This document shows, one piece after another, positions 15,831-24,510 of a stretch of DNA of 64,000 nt (positions are counted from its first letter, which is position 1; the number at the start of each line of letters is the position of its first letter). The notes beneath the pieces were generated by a model that searched no databases, was not told the DNA's origin, and saw only the letters and a list, made by a program, of their open reading frames with translations. The stretch comes from Bradyrhizobium frederickii. Its GTDB lineage: Bacteria; Pseudomonadota; Alphaproteobacteria; Rhizobiales; Xanthobacteraceae. The stretch lies in the NCBI RefSeq assembly GCF_004570865.1, contig NZ_SPQS01000015.1:1-64000 (forward strand). Direction: 5' to 3'. Made by a program: the position numbers and the translations under genes.

Positions 15831-16208
15831 ATGTCGACGGTGGATGGAGCACAGGAGGAGGCCAGGGTCGTCAACGGCCTCTACATCTTCGACATCGAGA
15901 TGCGCGACGGCAAGCGCGGCCAGGCGAGGGGCGTCGTGGTGCTCTGCGACGGCCGCATCATGGGCGGCGACAGCTATTTCTATTACACCGGCAGCTACAC
16001 CTTCCGGAACGGCAAGTGGCGCGGCGACATGATCGTCAACCAGCACACCGAAGCCGTCGGCAGGACGCTCGCCTTCGGCGGCAGGGAGGTCACCTGCGGA
16101 TTCTCGGGCGACTATTCCGCCGGCGGCGCCGAGGTCGAAGGCATGGCGCTGGTCGGCAAGACCAGTGTGACATTCACAGCCCGCCTCACGCTCAAGGACG
16201 CGATGTAA
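15831..16208 (+). CDS. GrlR-like regulatory domain protein
   Basis: A 125-residue protein, all-beta in outline. The sequence VNGLYIFDIEMRDGKRGQA, then VVLCDGRIMGGDSYFYYTGSY and KWRGDMIVNQHTEA, is the pattern found in GrlR-family proteins. These are small beta-barrels named after a negative regulator of type III secretion in enteric pathogens; rhizobial copies are common and not tied to such systems. A GGGGG stretch 10-14 bases upstream supports ATG 15831. It follows nadE by 30 bases. There is no type III secretion gene in the window, so the regulatory label is by family only. Confidence 0.7.
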   Translation: MSTVDGAQEEARVVNGLYIFDIEMRDGKRGQARGVVVLCDGRIMGGDSYFYYTGSYTFRNGKWRGDMIVNQHTEAVGRTLAFGGREVTCGFSGDYSAGGAEVEGMALVGKTSVTFTARLTLKDAM

Positions 16209-16299
16209 GCCCGGTTTGATCGCCCTCGTTCCTCCTCAGGAACCTTCGCACCCACAGTACGTTTGCCTGTGTTGTTGCGAATTTTCGAGGAGAGGGACT

Positions 16300-17547
16300 A
16301 TGCGCAGGCACTTGATGCTATCGACTGCGGCTATCGGATTGATGCTTGCTTCCGGCGTCGCCTACGCCCAGGCGCCCGGTGAGCGCAGAGAGGAGCCGAA
16401 ACGGACCGAGGAGCCGGCGAAAGGCGCCGCGCCGCAGCGCGGCGGCGCCCAGGAACGTGTTCAAGAGCGCGCACAGGGCGCCCAGGAGCGACTGCAGGGC
16501 GCGGGCCGCGAGGAGAAGGGCGGCGCTGCCAAGCACGAGGCCAACGACGACAAGCGCCAGCCGGCCAATTCTGCCGAGCGTAACCAGCCGAAGGCCAGCG
16601 ATCAGGCACAAGAATCCCGCGAGCCTGCGCGTAATCGCAACCGTGAAGCCGAGAGCGCGAAACCGGGACGGGACGGCAAGAGCAGCGCTGAGACGAAGCA
16701 GGACAAGTCTGCGCCGCAGAAATCAACGGCCGAGACCGAGAAATCCAAGACCGGTCCCGCCGGCCAGCAGAACGAGCGGACTGGGGCTGCGACCAACCAG
16801 AAAGAGCAGAACCAGGCCCAGCCGCCGCGCAATGCTGCCGATCAGCAGCAGCCGGCGCAGCAGATCAACCGGCCAGCCACCGCGACGGACACGAGCCGGA
16901 CGGCTCCGACCAACAATGCGCAGACTGCGCCTTCTGGTACGCAAACCAATCAAGCCAACCAGACCACCCAGACCAATACGCAGGTCAATCAGCAGGCCCA
17001 GGTGACGTCCGAGAAGCAGGTGCGGATCTCCGAAACGGTGAGCAGGGCGCGCCTGGCCCAGCCGGAGCGCAATCTGAACATCTCGATCCGGGTCGGCGAG
17101 ACGATTCCGCCGCGCGTGCGTCTCCACCGGCTTCCGCCCGAGATCGTGTCGATCGAGCCGGCATATCGCGACTACGAATATTTCGCCACGGATGACGATG
17201 TCGTCATCGTGGAGCCGCGCACGCACCGCATCGTCAGCCAGGTGCCGCGCGATCCGTCGCGAGCCCGCGCGCAAATGGGCGGCGCCGCCTCATCGAGCAT
17301 GGCGGCGGCCGGCGCAAGTAACGTGAACTGCCAGATCATGCGGCGTGACGCGTCGGGCAATGTCGCCCAGGCAGAACCCTCAACCGTGGGATCGACCGCG
17401 CGCGGGGATTCCATGAGCGTGATTGTGCAGATGCAAGGCGGCGGCTCGTCCGCGCCGATCGCCCTCGGCGCTGCCGCGGGCAATATCCTGGTCGCAACAC
17501 AGGGGCAGGGCGACTGCACGGTGACGATCGAACCGCTGACGCGCTGA
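16300..17547 (+). CDS. Secreted DUF1236 protein with long Gln/Ala/Thr-rich region
   Basis: A 415-residue exported protein: AGAGGG ribosome site, signal peptide ending near SGVAYAQAP, then about 220 residues of low-complexity, strongly hydrophilic sequence rich in Gln, Ala, Lys, Glu and Asn. The DUF1236 domain follows near 265-330 (IRVGETIPPRVRLHRLPPE, then YRDYEYFATDDDVVIVEP). About 75 further residues include a Cys pair and a Ser/Gly/Ala-rich stretch. DUF1236 proteins are periplasmic and very common in Bradyrhizobium, with no known activity. The disordered region may let the domain span the periplasm. Confidence 0.8.
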   Translation: MRRHLMLSTAAIGLMLASGVAYAQAPGERREEPKRTEEPAKGAAPQRGGAQERVQERAQGAQERLQGAGREEKGGAAKHEANDDKRQPANSAERNQPKASDQAQESREPARNRNREAESAKPGRDGKSSAETKQDKSAPQKSTAETEKSKTGPAGQQNERTGAATNQKEQNQAQPPRNAADQQQPAQQINRPATATDTSRTAPTNNAQTAPSGTQTNQANQTTQTNTQVNQQAQVTSEKQVRISETVSRARLAQPERNLNISIRVGETIPPRVRLHRLPPEIVSIEPAYRDYEYFATDDDVVIVEPRTHRIVSQVPRDPSRARAQMGGAASSSMAAAGASNVNCQIMRRDASGNVAQAEPSTVGSTARGDSMSVIVQMQGGGSSAPIALGAAAGNILVATQGQGDCTVTIEPLTR

Positions 17548-17570
17548 GCGAAACACGACGCTGAAACGAC

Positions 17571-17612
17571 AACGCGCCGCCCGGATGCCCCAACCGGACG
17601 GCGCGTTCTTGC
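17571..17612 (+). terminator. Probable intrinsic terminator after the DUF1236 gene
   Basis: A 9-bp GC-rich stem (AACGCGCCG with CGGCGCGTT) encloses a smaller CCGG/CCGG pair and is followed by CTTGCGTT. It starts 23 bases after the stop codon. The U-tract is weak. Confidence 0.55.
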
Positions 17613-17995
17613 GTTCAATCTCAGAAAGTGTCGAGGTCCGGAGTGCCTAGGAGTCCGGACCGCGTCACCTTGCCCCAGCCTTCAATCCCCCGCCCCATGT
17701 GGTCCCCCAACCCCGTGGCGCGCGATCAGAGGGTGATGCCCGTGGTAGTGGCCGCCGATCGATGTCCCGCGATGTACGCGAAGCTTGGTTAGGATTCCAT
17801 TCCGGATCACTACGGACACGATAACGGTTGCGGTGTGTTCGTTCGGCATCGGCGCCGCGATCGCTGTCGTCTGAATCCGGAGCGCGCGGTCAGGATGTCC
17901 ACATCTCCCGGCGCTGCGAAACCTGCATTTCACCGGCCTGTCATCGAACTGGTCTAGCGCTGCTCCCGTCATCGCTGAAGGTCAAGGAGCAAGCC
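17613..17995. other. Non-coding stretch before the isomerase operon
   Basis: About 380 bases with no convincing gene. A minus-strand open frame (17682-17972) crosses it but has no ribosome site or recognisable domain. It probably carries the promoter of the operon that starts at 17996. Confidence 0.45.
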
Positions 17996-18811
17996 ATGTC
18001 GAAGCCGGTGCTGGGCGCCGCATTGTCCATCAAGTCGATACCCGCGCATCGCGACTGGCTTCTGGAGCGGCAGCGCGATCTCGAAATCCAGGATTTCTTC
18101 CGCGCCGATCTTCTCGACAGCGATTGGCGCAGCACCGCCGGCGAGATCAAGCAGATGCTGTCGGGCCATACCGGCCGGCTCGGCATCCACGGTCCGTTCT
18201 GGGGCTTCAAGATCGACAGCCACGATCCCATGATCCGTCAGGCGGTGACCAAGCGCCTGCTTCAGGGGCTGGATGCCGCCGAGTTCCTCGGCGCGACGCA
18301 GATGGTGATCCATTCGCCGTTCACGACCTGGGATCACAACAATCTCGATCTCTATCCGGACAATCGCAACAATCTCGTCGAGCGCGTCAAGGCGACGCTC
18401 GCCGAGGTCATCGCGCGCGCGGAAACCGTCGGCTGCGAGATCGTCATCGAGAACATCGAGGACAAGGATCCGCGCGACCGCGTTCGTCTCGCCAAGGCAC
18501 TCGAAAGCGCCAAGGTTCGCGTCTCGCTCGATACCGGTCACGCCAACTACGCCCACATCTCCACCGGCGCGCCGCCGGTCGACTACTACGTCGAGACCGC
18601 CGGCGACATGCTGACGCATGTGCATCTGCAGGACACCGACGGCTTTGCCGACCGGCACTGGGCCCCGGGCGAGGGCAACATCCCCTGGGTCGCCGTGTTC
18701 CGTGCGCTGGGACGGCTGACGTCCAACCCGCGCCTGATCCTCGAACTTCGTAATCACGACGACGTCCGCGCCGGCGCAGCCCATCTCGCCGCGCTCGGAC
18801 TCGCCGAATAG
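17996..18811 (+). CDS. Sugar phosphate isomerase/epimerase family TIM-barrel protein
   Basis: A 271-residue protein of the xylose-isomerase-like TIM-barrel (AP endonuclease 2) family. Visible landmarks are IHGPFWGFKI, MVIHSPFTTWD, EIVIENIED (metal Glu), VSLDTGHANYA (Asp and His) and a C-terminal LILELRNHDD. These provide the Glu/Asp/His metal site of the fold. AAGGAGC precedes the ATG by about 6 bases. It is the first gene of an operon with a peptide-type ABC importer, so it probably acts on the imported compound or its product. The exact substrate is not readable. Confidence 0.82.
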   Translation: MSKPVLGAALSIKSIPAHRDWLLERQRDLEIQDFFRADLLDSDWRSTAGEIKQMLSGHTGRLGIHGPFWGFKIDSHDPMIRQAVTKRLLQGLDAAEFLGATQMVIHSPFTTWDHNNLDLYPDNRNNLVERVKATLAEVIARAETVGCEIVIENIEDKDPRDRVRLAKALESAKVRVSLDTGHANYAHISTGAPPVDYYVETAGDMLTHVHLQDTDGFADRHWAPGEGNIPWVAVFRALGRLTSNPRLILELRNHDDVRAGAAHLAALGLAE

Positions 18812-18840
18812 CTGCATCATCCAGGGCAGGGGTTACCGCC

Positions 18841-20478
18841 ATGAGAAAATTTACCCGTCGCACCATCCTGAAATCCGGCGGCGCGGCCGCGAGCACATTG
18901 CTGCTGCCGCGCTTTGCCATCGCGCAGGGCGACAACCGTCCGTCGGTGACGATCGCCGTGCAGAAGGTCACCAACGCGAACGTGCTCGACGTGCTGCGCG
19001 AGCAGTCCAATGTCGGCGAGCGCGTGTTCTTCTCCTCGATCTGGGAAGGCCTGATCTCGAAGAACTGGCGCGGCAATTTGGAAGCCGTGCCGGGCCTTGG
19101 CACCGAATGGCGCCGCATCGACGACCAGACCGTCGAGGTGAAGCTGCGCCAGGGCGTCAAGTTCCACAATGGCGACGAGCTTACGGCCGAGGACGTCGTC
19201 TTCACCTTCAGCCGCGAGCGCATGTTCGGCGAGACCGAGGCCAAGAACCGCTCCACGATCAAAGCGTTCGAGAAGATCCCGACGCCGCGGCCAGGCAAGG
19301 AGTTGCCGCCTGATGTGCCGGCCGTCGCCCGCCGCATCTGGCCCGATCTCGTGCGCGTCGATGCTGTCGACAAGTACACCGTGCGCTTCTACAACGCGAC
19401 GCCCGACGTCACCATCGAGGGCCGGCTGTCGCGCTACGGCTCCGACATCATGAACCGCCGCGCCTGGGAGGAGTCCGCGAGCTATCTCGACTGGGCGCGC
19501 AAGCCCGTCACGACCGGCCCCTACAAGGTCGTCGAGCTCAAGCCCGATGTGTCGCTGACGCTGGAAGCGCACGACGAATATTGGGGCGGCCGTCCACCGC
19601 TGAAGCGCATCCGCTTCCTCGAAGTGCCCGAGGTCGCAAGCCGCATCAACGGGCTCCTGTCGGGCGAATACCAGTTCGCCTGCGACATCCCGCCGGATCA
19701 AATCGCCGGCATCGAGAAGAATTCGGCGTTCGAAGTGCAGGGCGGCACGATTCAAAACCACCGCCTGACCGTGTTCGACAAGAACCACGCCGTGCTCGGC
19801 AATCCGCTGGTCAGGCGCGCCTTCACCCATGCGATCGACCGCCAGGCCATCGTCGACAGCCTGTGGGCCGGCCGCACCCGCGTGCCGAAGGGCCTGCAAT
19901 GGGAGTTCTACGGCGACATGTTCAACGCCGATTGGAACGTGCCGGCCTATGATCCGAAGCTGGCGCAGGATCTGCTCAAGCAGGCCAATTACAAGGGCGA
20001 TCCGATTCCCTACCGCCTGCTCAACAATTACTACACCAACCAGGTCGCGACCGCGCAGGTGCTGGTCGAGATGTGGAAATCGGTCGGCCTCAACGTGCAG
20101 ATCGAGACCAAGGAGAACTGGTCGCAGATCATGGAGCGCGCGCCGACCCGCGCCGTGCGCGACTGGTCGAACTCGGCCGCCTTCAACGACCCGGTGTCGT
20201 CGCTGGTCGCCCAGCATGGGCCGAACGGCCAGCAGCAGCAGATCGGCGAGTGGACCAATGTCGAGCTGAACAAGCTCTCGGAATTCCTGGAGACCTCGAC
20301 CGACCGGGCCGCGCGCAAGAAGGCGTTCCGCCGCATGCTGGAGATCGCCGAGCGCGAGGACCCCGCCTACACGGTGCTGCACCAGAACGCGACCTTCACC
20401 GCCAAGCCGAAATCGATCAAGTGGAAAGCGGCGCCGGCCTTCGCGATGGATTTCCGCGCCGGCAATTTCGAGGCGTAG
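18841..20478 (+). CDS. ABC transporter substrate-binding protein, dipeptide/oligopeptide (DppA/OppA) family
   Basis: A 545-residue family-5 binding protein with a Tat-like signal (RKFTRRTILKSGGAAAS, cut near AIAQG). It has the classic pattern of the class: NWRGNLEAVPGLGTEW, VKLRQGVKFHNGDELTAEDV, TGPYKVVELKPDVSLTL, and AFTHAIDRQAIVDSLWAG. This class binds peptides but also opines, nickel, glutathione and some sugars. The pairing with a sugar isomerase/epimerase gene 29 bases upstream suggests a carbohydrate or amino-sugar-like ligand rather than a simple peptide. The protein would work in the periplasm with the four genes that follow. Confidence 0.88.
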   Translation: MRKFTRRTILKSGGAAASTLLLPRFAIAQGDNRPSVTIAVQKVTNANVLDVLREQSNVGERVFFSSIWEGLISKNWRGNLEAVPGLGTEWRRIDDQTVEVKLRQGVKFHNGDELTAEDVVFTFSRERMFGETEAKNRSTIKAFEKIPTPRPGKELPPDVPAVARRIWPDLVRVDAVDKYTVRFYNATPDVTIEGRLSRYGSDIMNRRAWEESASYLDWARKPVTTGPYKVVELKPDVSLTLEAHDEYWGGRPPLKRIRFLEVPEVASRINGLLSGEYQFACDIPPDQIAGIEKNSAFEVQGGTIQNHRLTVFDKNHAVLGNPLVRRAFTHAIDRQAIVDSLWAGRTRVPKGLQWEFYGDMFNADWNVPAYDPKLAQDLLKQANYKGDPIPYRLLNNYYTNQVATAQVLVEMWKSVGLNVQIETKENWSQIMERAPTRAVRDWSNSAAFNDPVSSLVAQHGPNGQQQQIGEWTNVELNKLSEFLETSTDRAARKKAFRRMLEIAEREDPAYTVLHQNATFTAKPKSIKWKAAPAFAMDFRAGNFEA

Positions 20479-20480
20479 CC

Positions 20481-21464
20481 GTGGCGCCGCTGGTCAACAT
20501 TGCAGGTCTCAGCGTCGCCTTCAGCGGCGTGCCGGTCCTGCGCGGCGTCGATCTCACCCTGCACAAGGGCGAGGCCCTCGGTCTCGTCGGCGAGTCCGGC
20601 TCCGGCAAGTCCGTGACCTGGCTCGCCGCACTCGGCCTCCTGCCGCGGCATGCGCAGGTCTCCGGCAAGGTGACCCTCGAGGGGCGCGAGATCCTCGGCG
20701 CGCCGGCCACCGAGCTCGACCGCGTCAGGGGCGGGCGTATCGCCATGATCTTCCAGGATCCGGCGAGCTCGCTCAACCCGGTGCTGACGATCCGCAGGCA
20801 GCTCTGCGAAGCGCTGGCGCTGCATCGGAATCTCCAAGGTATTGCCTTGAAGGCGGAAGCGCGGCGGCTGCTCGATCTCGTCGGCATTCCCGACGCAGGC
20901 CGGCGGCTGGACGCCTATCCGCACGAATTTTCCGGCGGCCAGGTCCAGCGCATCATGATCGCGATGGCGCTCGCGGGAAATCCGGACCTCCTGATCGCGG
21001 ACGAGCCGACCACGGCGCTCGATGCCACCATCCAGGCGCAGATCCTGGAGCTGCTCTCGACGGTTCGCCGCGAGCTCGGGATGGCGCTGGTCCTGATCAG
21101 CCACGATCTCGGCGTCGTCGCCGAGAACTGCGACCGCGTCGCGGTGATGTATGCCGGCCGCATCGTCGAGGAAGCTCCCAGCAACCAGCTCTTCGCCGAT
21201 CCCGCGCACCCCTATGCGCAGGGCCTGATCGGTGCGCTGCCGCCGCTCGACGGGCCCCGCCGGCGCCTCACCGCCATTCCCGGAACGGTGCCCGATCCCG
21301 CAAAAATGCCTGGTGGATGCGCCTTCGCGCCGCGTTGCGCGCTGGCGTCCGAGTCGTGCGGGCTCGCCGCGCCGAGCCTGGCGCCGATCGCGGATGACCG
21401 CCGCGTCGCCTGCATCCGCGCCGAGGCCTCCCGCCGCGCGCTGCTTGGGATCGCCGCCGAATGA
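20481..21464 (+). CDS. ABC transporter ATP-binding protein (DppD/OppD type)
   Basis: A 327-residue ATPase starting at GTG 20481, two bases after the binding-protein stop, with GAGG 7 bases upstream. Walker A is GESGSGKSV, the signature reads [15 protein letters not shown], Walker B is [12 protein letters not shown], and the H-loop is LISHDLGVV. The C-terminus has the oligopeptide-transporter extension with Cys residues ([15 protein letters not shown]) that can hold an iron-sulfur cluster in some homologues. It pairs with the next gene as the two ATPase subunits of the importer. Confidence 0.92.
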   Translation: MAPLVNIAGLSVAFSGVPVLRGVDLTLHKGEALGLVGESGSGKSVTWLAALGLLPRHAQVSGKVTLEGREILGAPATELDRVRGGRIAMIFQDPASSLNPVLTIRRQLCEALALHRNLQGIALKAEARRLLDLVGIPDAGRRLDAYPHEFSGGQVQRIMIAMALAGNPDLLIADEPTTALDATIQAQILELLSTVRRELGMALVLISHDLGVVAENCDRVAVMYAGRIVEEAPSNQLFADPAHPYAQGLIGALPPLDGPRRRLTAIPGTVPDPAKMPGGCAFAPRCALASESCGLAAPSLAPIADDRRVACIRAEASRRALLGIAAE

Positions 21465-22447
21465 GCCCGCCGCTCGTCGAGGTGTCCGCGATCTCGCGCA
21501 GCTATGCGATGCGCTCGGGCATGTTCGGCCGGGCTACGGCCGTACACGCCGTCGACGGCGTGTCGCTCGCGATTGCCAAGGGGCAGACGTTGGGTCTCGT
21601 CGGCGAGTCCGGTTCGGGCAAATCGACAACGGGGCGTATCGTGCTCGGTCTCGAGCCGCCCGATCGCGGCGAGGTGCGGTTCGACGGCAAGCCGATGGCG
21701 ATGCCCGCAACGGCCGCATGGCGCGCGCAGCGGGCGCGCATGCAGATGATCTTCCAGGACCCGCTCGGCGCGCTGGACCGGCGCTTGCCGGTCGCAACTC
21801 AAATCCGCGAGCCGCTCGACATTCACGGCATCGGCACGCCCGCGGATCGCGAGGAGCGCGTCCGCGAATTGCTGCGCGCAGTCGAGCTGACGCCGGCGCA
21901 TGGCGCGCGCTATCCCGGTGCGCTGTCCGGCGGCCAGCGCCAGCGCATCGTGCTGGCGCGAGCGCTCGCCACCAAGCCCGATTTCCTCGTCTGCGACGAG
22001 CCGGTCAGCGCGCTCGACGTCTCGATCCAGTCCCAGGTGGTGAACCTGCTCTGCGATCTCCAGGCGGAGCTGTCGCTGACGCTGCTGTTCATCAGCCACG
22101 ATCTGCGCGTCGTCCGGCAGATCAGCAATGTCGTCGCGGTGATGTATCTCGGCCGCATCGTCGAGATCGGCAGTGCCGACGACCTGTTCGCGCGGCCGGA
22201 GCATCCTTACACGCAGGCACTGGTCTCGGCGTCGCCGGCACCTGGCCGCCGCAGTGCGGGCCGCATCGTGCTGGCGGGCGATCCGCCGAACCCGGCGGCG
22301 CGGCCGCAAGGCTGCGCCTTCCATCCGCGCTGTCCGCGCGCGATTGCGCGCTGTGCGAGCGAGGTGCCGGCGCTGTCGGTTGTCGGCGGCGACCGTCAGG
22401 TGGCCTGCCACCTCGTCACGGGCGCGCAAACGCGGGATGCGGCCTGA
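21461..22447 (+). CDS. ABC transporter ATP-binding protein (DppF/OppF type)
   Basis: A 328-residue ATPase overlapping the upstream gene by 4 bases (ATGA). Walker A is GESGSGKST, the signature is LSGGQRQRIVLARAL, Walker B is LVCDEPVSALD and the H-loop is ISHDLRVV. The C-terminal extension ends with GCAFHPRCPRAIARC, typical of OppF/DppF. It forms a heterodimer with the preceding ATPase. The overlap indicates translational coupling. Confidence 0.92.
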   Translation: MSPPLVEVSAISRSYAMRSGMFGRATAVHAVDGVSLAIAKGQTLGLVGESGSGKSTTGRIVLGLEPPDRGEVRFDGKPMAMPATAAWRAQRARMQMIFQDPLGALDRRLPVATQIREPLDIHGIGTPADREERVRELLRAVELTPAHGARYPGALSGGQRQRIVLARALATKPDFLVCDEPVSALDVSIQSQVVNLLCDLQAELSLTLLFISHDLRVVRQISNVVAVMYLGRIVEIGSADDLFARPEHPYTQALVSASPAPGRRSAGRIVLAGDPPNPAARPQGCAFHPRCPRAIARCASEVPALSVVGGDRQVACHLVTGAQTRDAA

Positions 22448-23376
22448 TGGGACGCTATTTCGCCGTCCGCATCGGCCGCGCCGCGCTCACGATCGTCCTC
22501 GTCGTCACCTTCGCCTTCATCGTGTTGCGGCTGTCAGGCGATCCCGCGCTGATGATCCTCGGACCCGAGGCGCCGCCCGAAGTGCTTGCGGCGTTCCGCA
22601 AGGCCTGGGGTCTCGATGATCCCATCTGGTTACAGTATCTCGATTATTTCGGCGCCATCGCCAAGGGCGAGCTCGGCCGCTCCATGCGCGACGGACGGCC
22701 CGCGATCGAGCTGGTGCTGGAGCGCATCCCGGCGACGCTTGCGCTGACCCTGCCGGCCTTCTTCTTCAAAGTCGCGATCGGCGTTCCCGCCGGCATCTAC
22801 GCCGCGCTGCACCGGGGCTCCGCCATCGATCGTGCCGTGATGACGACGGCGGTCGCGGGCTTCACCGTGCCGAGCTTCGTGCTCGCGCTGATCCTGGTCC
22901 TGGTCTTCGCCGTGCAGCTCGGCTGGCTGCCCTCGGGCGGGCAGGACAGCTGGCGCCATGCCATTTTGCCGATCACGACGCTGAGCTTAGGGGGCGCCGC
23001 CGTGCTGGCGCGCTTCACCCGCAGCGCCATGTTGGAGGTGCTGGGCCAGCCCTATATCCGCACCGCCTCGGCCAAGGGCCTGCCGTGGCGCAAGGTGGTG
23101 ACGTCACATGCGCTGCCGAACGCGGCGATCCCGACCGTCACGATTCTCGGCTTCATGGTCGGCACGCTGATCGCGGGCGCGGTGGTGGTTGAGAGCGTGT
23201 TTGCCTGGCCGGGAGTAGGGCGCCTGCTCGTCGTCGCCGTCGCCAACCGCGACCTTGCCGTCGTGCAATGCATCCTGCTGTTGGTCGCCATGACCATGGT
23301 CACGTCAAACCTGATCGTCGACTTCCTCTACGGCTTCCTCGATCCGCGCCTGCGCGCCAAGGGAGCGCATGCATGA
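22447..23376 (+). CDS. ABC transporter permease (DppB/OppB type)
   Basis: A 309-residue inner-membrane permease. The start is the ATG at 22447, sharing one base with the upstream stop (TGATG); the frame is open far to the left but that is another gene's territory. It opens GRYFAVRIGRAALTIVLVV, a basic N-terminus and first membrane helix. About six helices are predicted, and the EAA-type loop reads YIRTASAKGLPWRKVV. The N-terminal domain (SGDPALMILGPEAP) is typical of DppB. Confidence 0.9.
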   Translation: MGRYFAVRIGRAALTIVLVVTFAFIVLRLSGDPALMILGPEAPPEVLAAFRKAWGLDDPIWLQYLDYFGAIAKGELGRSMRDGRPAIELVLERIPATLALTLPAFFFKVAIGVPAGIYAALHRGSAIDRAVMTTAVAGFTVPSFVLALILVLVFAVQLGWLPSGGQDSWRHAILPITTLSLGGAAVLARFTRSAMLEVLGQPYIRTASAKGLPWRKVVTSHALPNAAIPTVTILGFMVGTLIAGAVVVESVFAWPGVGRLLVVAVANRDLAVVQCILLLVAMTMVTSNLIVDFLYGFLDPRLRAKGAHA

Positions 23377-24230
23377 CCGACGCCGCGTTGAAGGACACGA
23401 CCAGCCGCCGCATCAGCCTGCCGGCGATCCCGGTCTCGGTTGCGCTGGCGATTACCTGGATCGTCGCGATGCTCGTGATCGCCGCCTTCGCCGAGAAGAT
23501 CGCGCCCTACGGCTTCACCCAGCTCGACCTGCGCAACCGGCTGGCGGCGCCCGGCAATGCCGCACACTGGCTCGGCACCGACGAGCTCGGCCGGGACGTG
23601 CTGTCGCGGCTTCTCGTCTCGATCCGCATCTCGCTGCTGATCGCCTTCGGCGCGACCGCGATTTCGGCGATCGTCGGCACCATGCTCGGCTTCCTCGCCG
23701 CGCATTTCCGCGGCGCCGTCGAGCAACTCGTGCTGATGCTGACCGACTTCCAGGCCAGCATGCCGTTCCTGATCATGGCCCTCGCGGTGCTCGCCTTCTT
23801 GGGCAATTCGCTGCCGCTCTTGATCGGCTTGATGGGCCTGTTCGGCTGGGAGCGCTACGCGCGCATCGCGCGCGGCCTTGCCATCTCCGCCAACGCGCAA
23901 GGCTATGCCGCCGCGGTCCGCCAGCTGGGGGCGACGCCGCCGCGGATCTACCTCAGGCACATCCTGCCCAACATCGCCTCGACCCTGATCGTCTCGACCA
24001 CGCTGGTCTTTCCCGAGGTGATCCTGATGGAATCGGGCCTGTCCTTCCTGGGCCTCGGCGTGCAGCCGCCGATGACCAGCCTCGGCAACATGGTGGGCTA
24101 CGGCCGGGAATATCTGACCCGGGCGCCCTGGATCATGCTGGCCCCGGCCACCACGATCGTAATCACCACGCTGGCCGTCTCCGTGATCGGCGACTGGCTG
24201 CGCGACCGGCTCGATCCGACGCTGCAATAG
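23373..24230 (+). CDS. ABC transporter permease (DppC/OppC type)
   Basis: A 285-residue membrane protein joined to the previous gene by a 4-base ATGA overlap. The DppC hallmark HWLGTDELGRDVLSRLL is at about residues 65-80. The cytoplasmic loop GYAAAVRQLGATPPRIYLRH and late GLSFLGLGVQPPMTSLG are also typical. It completes the importer: binding protein, two ATPases and two permeases, in one operon with the TIM-barrel gene. Confidence 0.92.
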   Translation: MTDAALKDTTSRRISLPAIPVSVALAITWIVAMLVIAAFAEKIAPYGFTQLDLRNRLAAPGNAAHWLGTDELGRDVLSRLLVSIRISLLIAFGATAISAIVGTMLGFLAAHFRGAVEQLVLMLTDFQASMPFLIMALAVLAFLGNSLPLLIGLMGLFGWERYARIARGLAISANAQGYAAAVRQLGATPPRIYLRHILPNIASTLIVSTTLVFPEVILMESGLSFLGLGVQPPMTSLGNMVGYGREYLTRAPWIMLAPATTIVITTLAVSVIGDWLRDRLDPTLQ

Positions 24231-24247
24231 GGGCTCCGACGCCCCCG

Positions 24248-24356
24248 CCGTCATTCCGGGGCGCGCCGAAAGGCGCGAACCCGGAATCCATTTCGCCGCG
24301 CGCGTGCCGCCCGATGGATTCCGGGTTCGATGCTGCGCATCGCCCAGGAATGACGG
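24248..24356. repeat. REP-like palindromic intergenic repeat
   Basis: The outer arms CCGTCATTCC and GGAATGACGG enclose a perfect 15-bp pair, GAACCCGGAATCCAT (24277-24291) and ATGGATTCCGGGTTC (24314-24328). The whole unit folds as a long cruciform. This layout is a common dispersed repeat in Bradyrhizobium genomes (recalled). It follows the DppC-type gene and may end or stabilise the operon message. Confidence 0.65.
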
Positions 24357-24510
24357 GACGTAACGACGAAAACCCCGCGCCGGGAGCAGGGGAGCCCTGT
24401 CATGCCCAAGTTCCCGTTGCGCCCCGCGACCCCGTGCGCTATCCGGCCACAAAGGCCTGAGGCGGCACCAGATTTTCCCGCCCCGGCCCAAACCGAGGAC
24501 GGAAACCGCC

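Noticed and set aside
13536-16046. 836-codon open frame antisense to nadE and its neighbours
   Set aside because: It mirrors the codon structure of nadE on the other strand, has Arg/His/Ala/Leu-rich low-quality sequence and no domain. nadE has a complete set of catalytic motifs.
16500-17000. Possible tandem-repeat array or CRISPR within the DUF1236 gene
   Set aside because: The repetitiveness is Gln/Ala/Asn-rich coding sequence without regular repeat-spacer structure; no cas genes are present.
17682-17972. 96-codon minus-strand frame in the spacer before the TIM-barrel gene
   Set aside because: No ribosome site, His-rich composition without a domain, and overlap with the likely promoter of the downstream operon.
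20073-20480. Upstream extension of the first Dpp-type ATPase
   Set aside because: It lies inside the binding-protein gene in another frame; GTG 20481 with a GAGG leader fits the family start.
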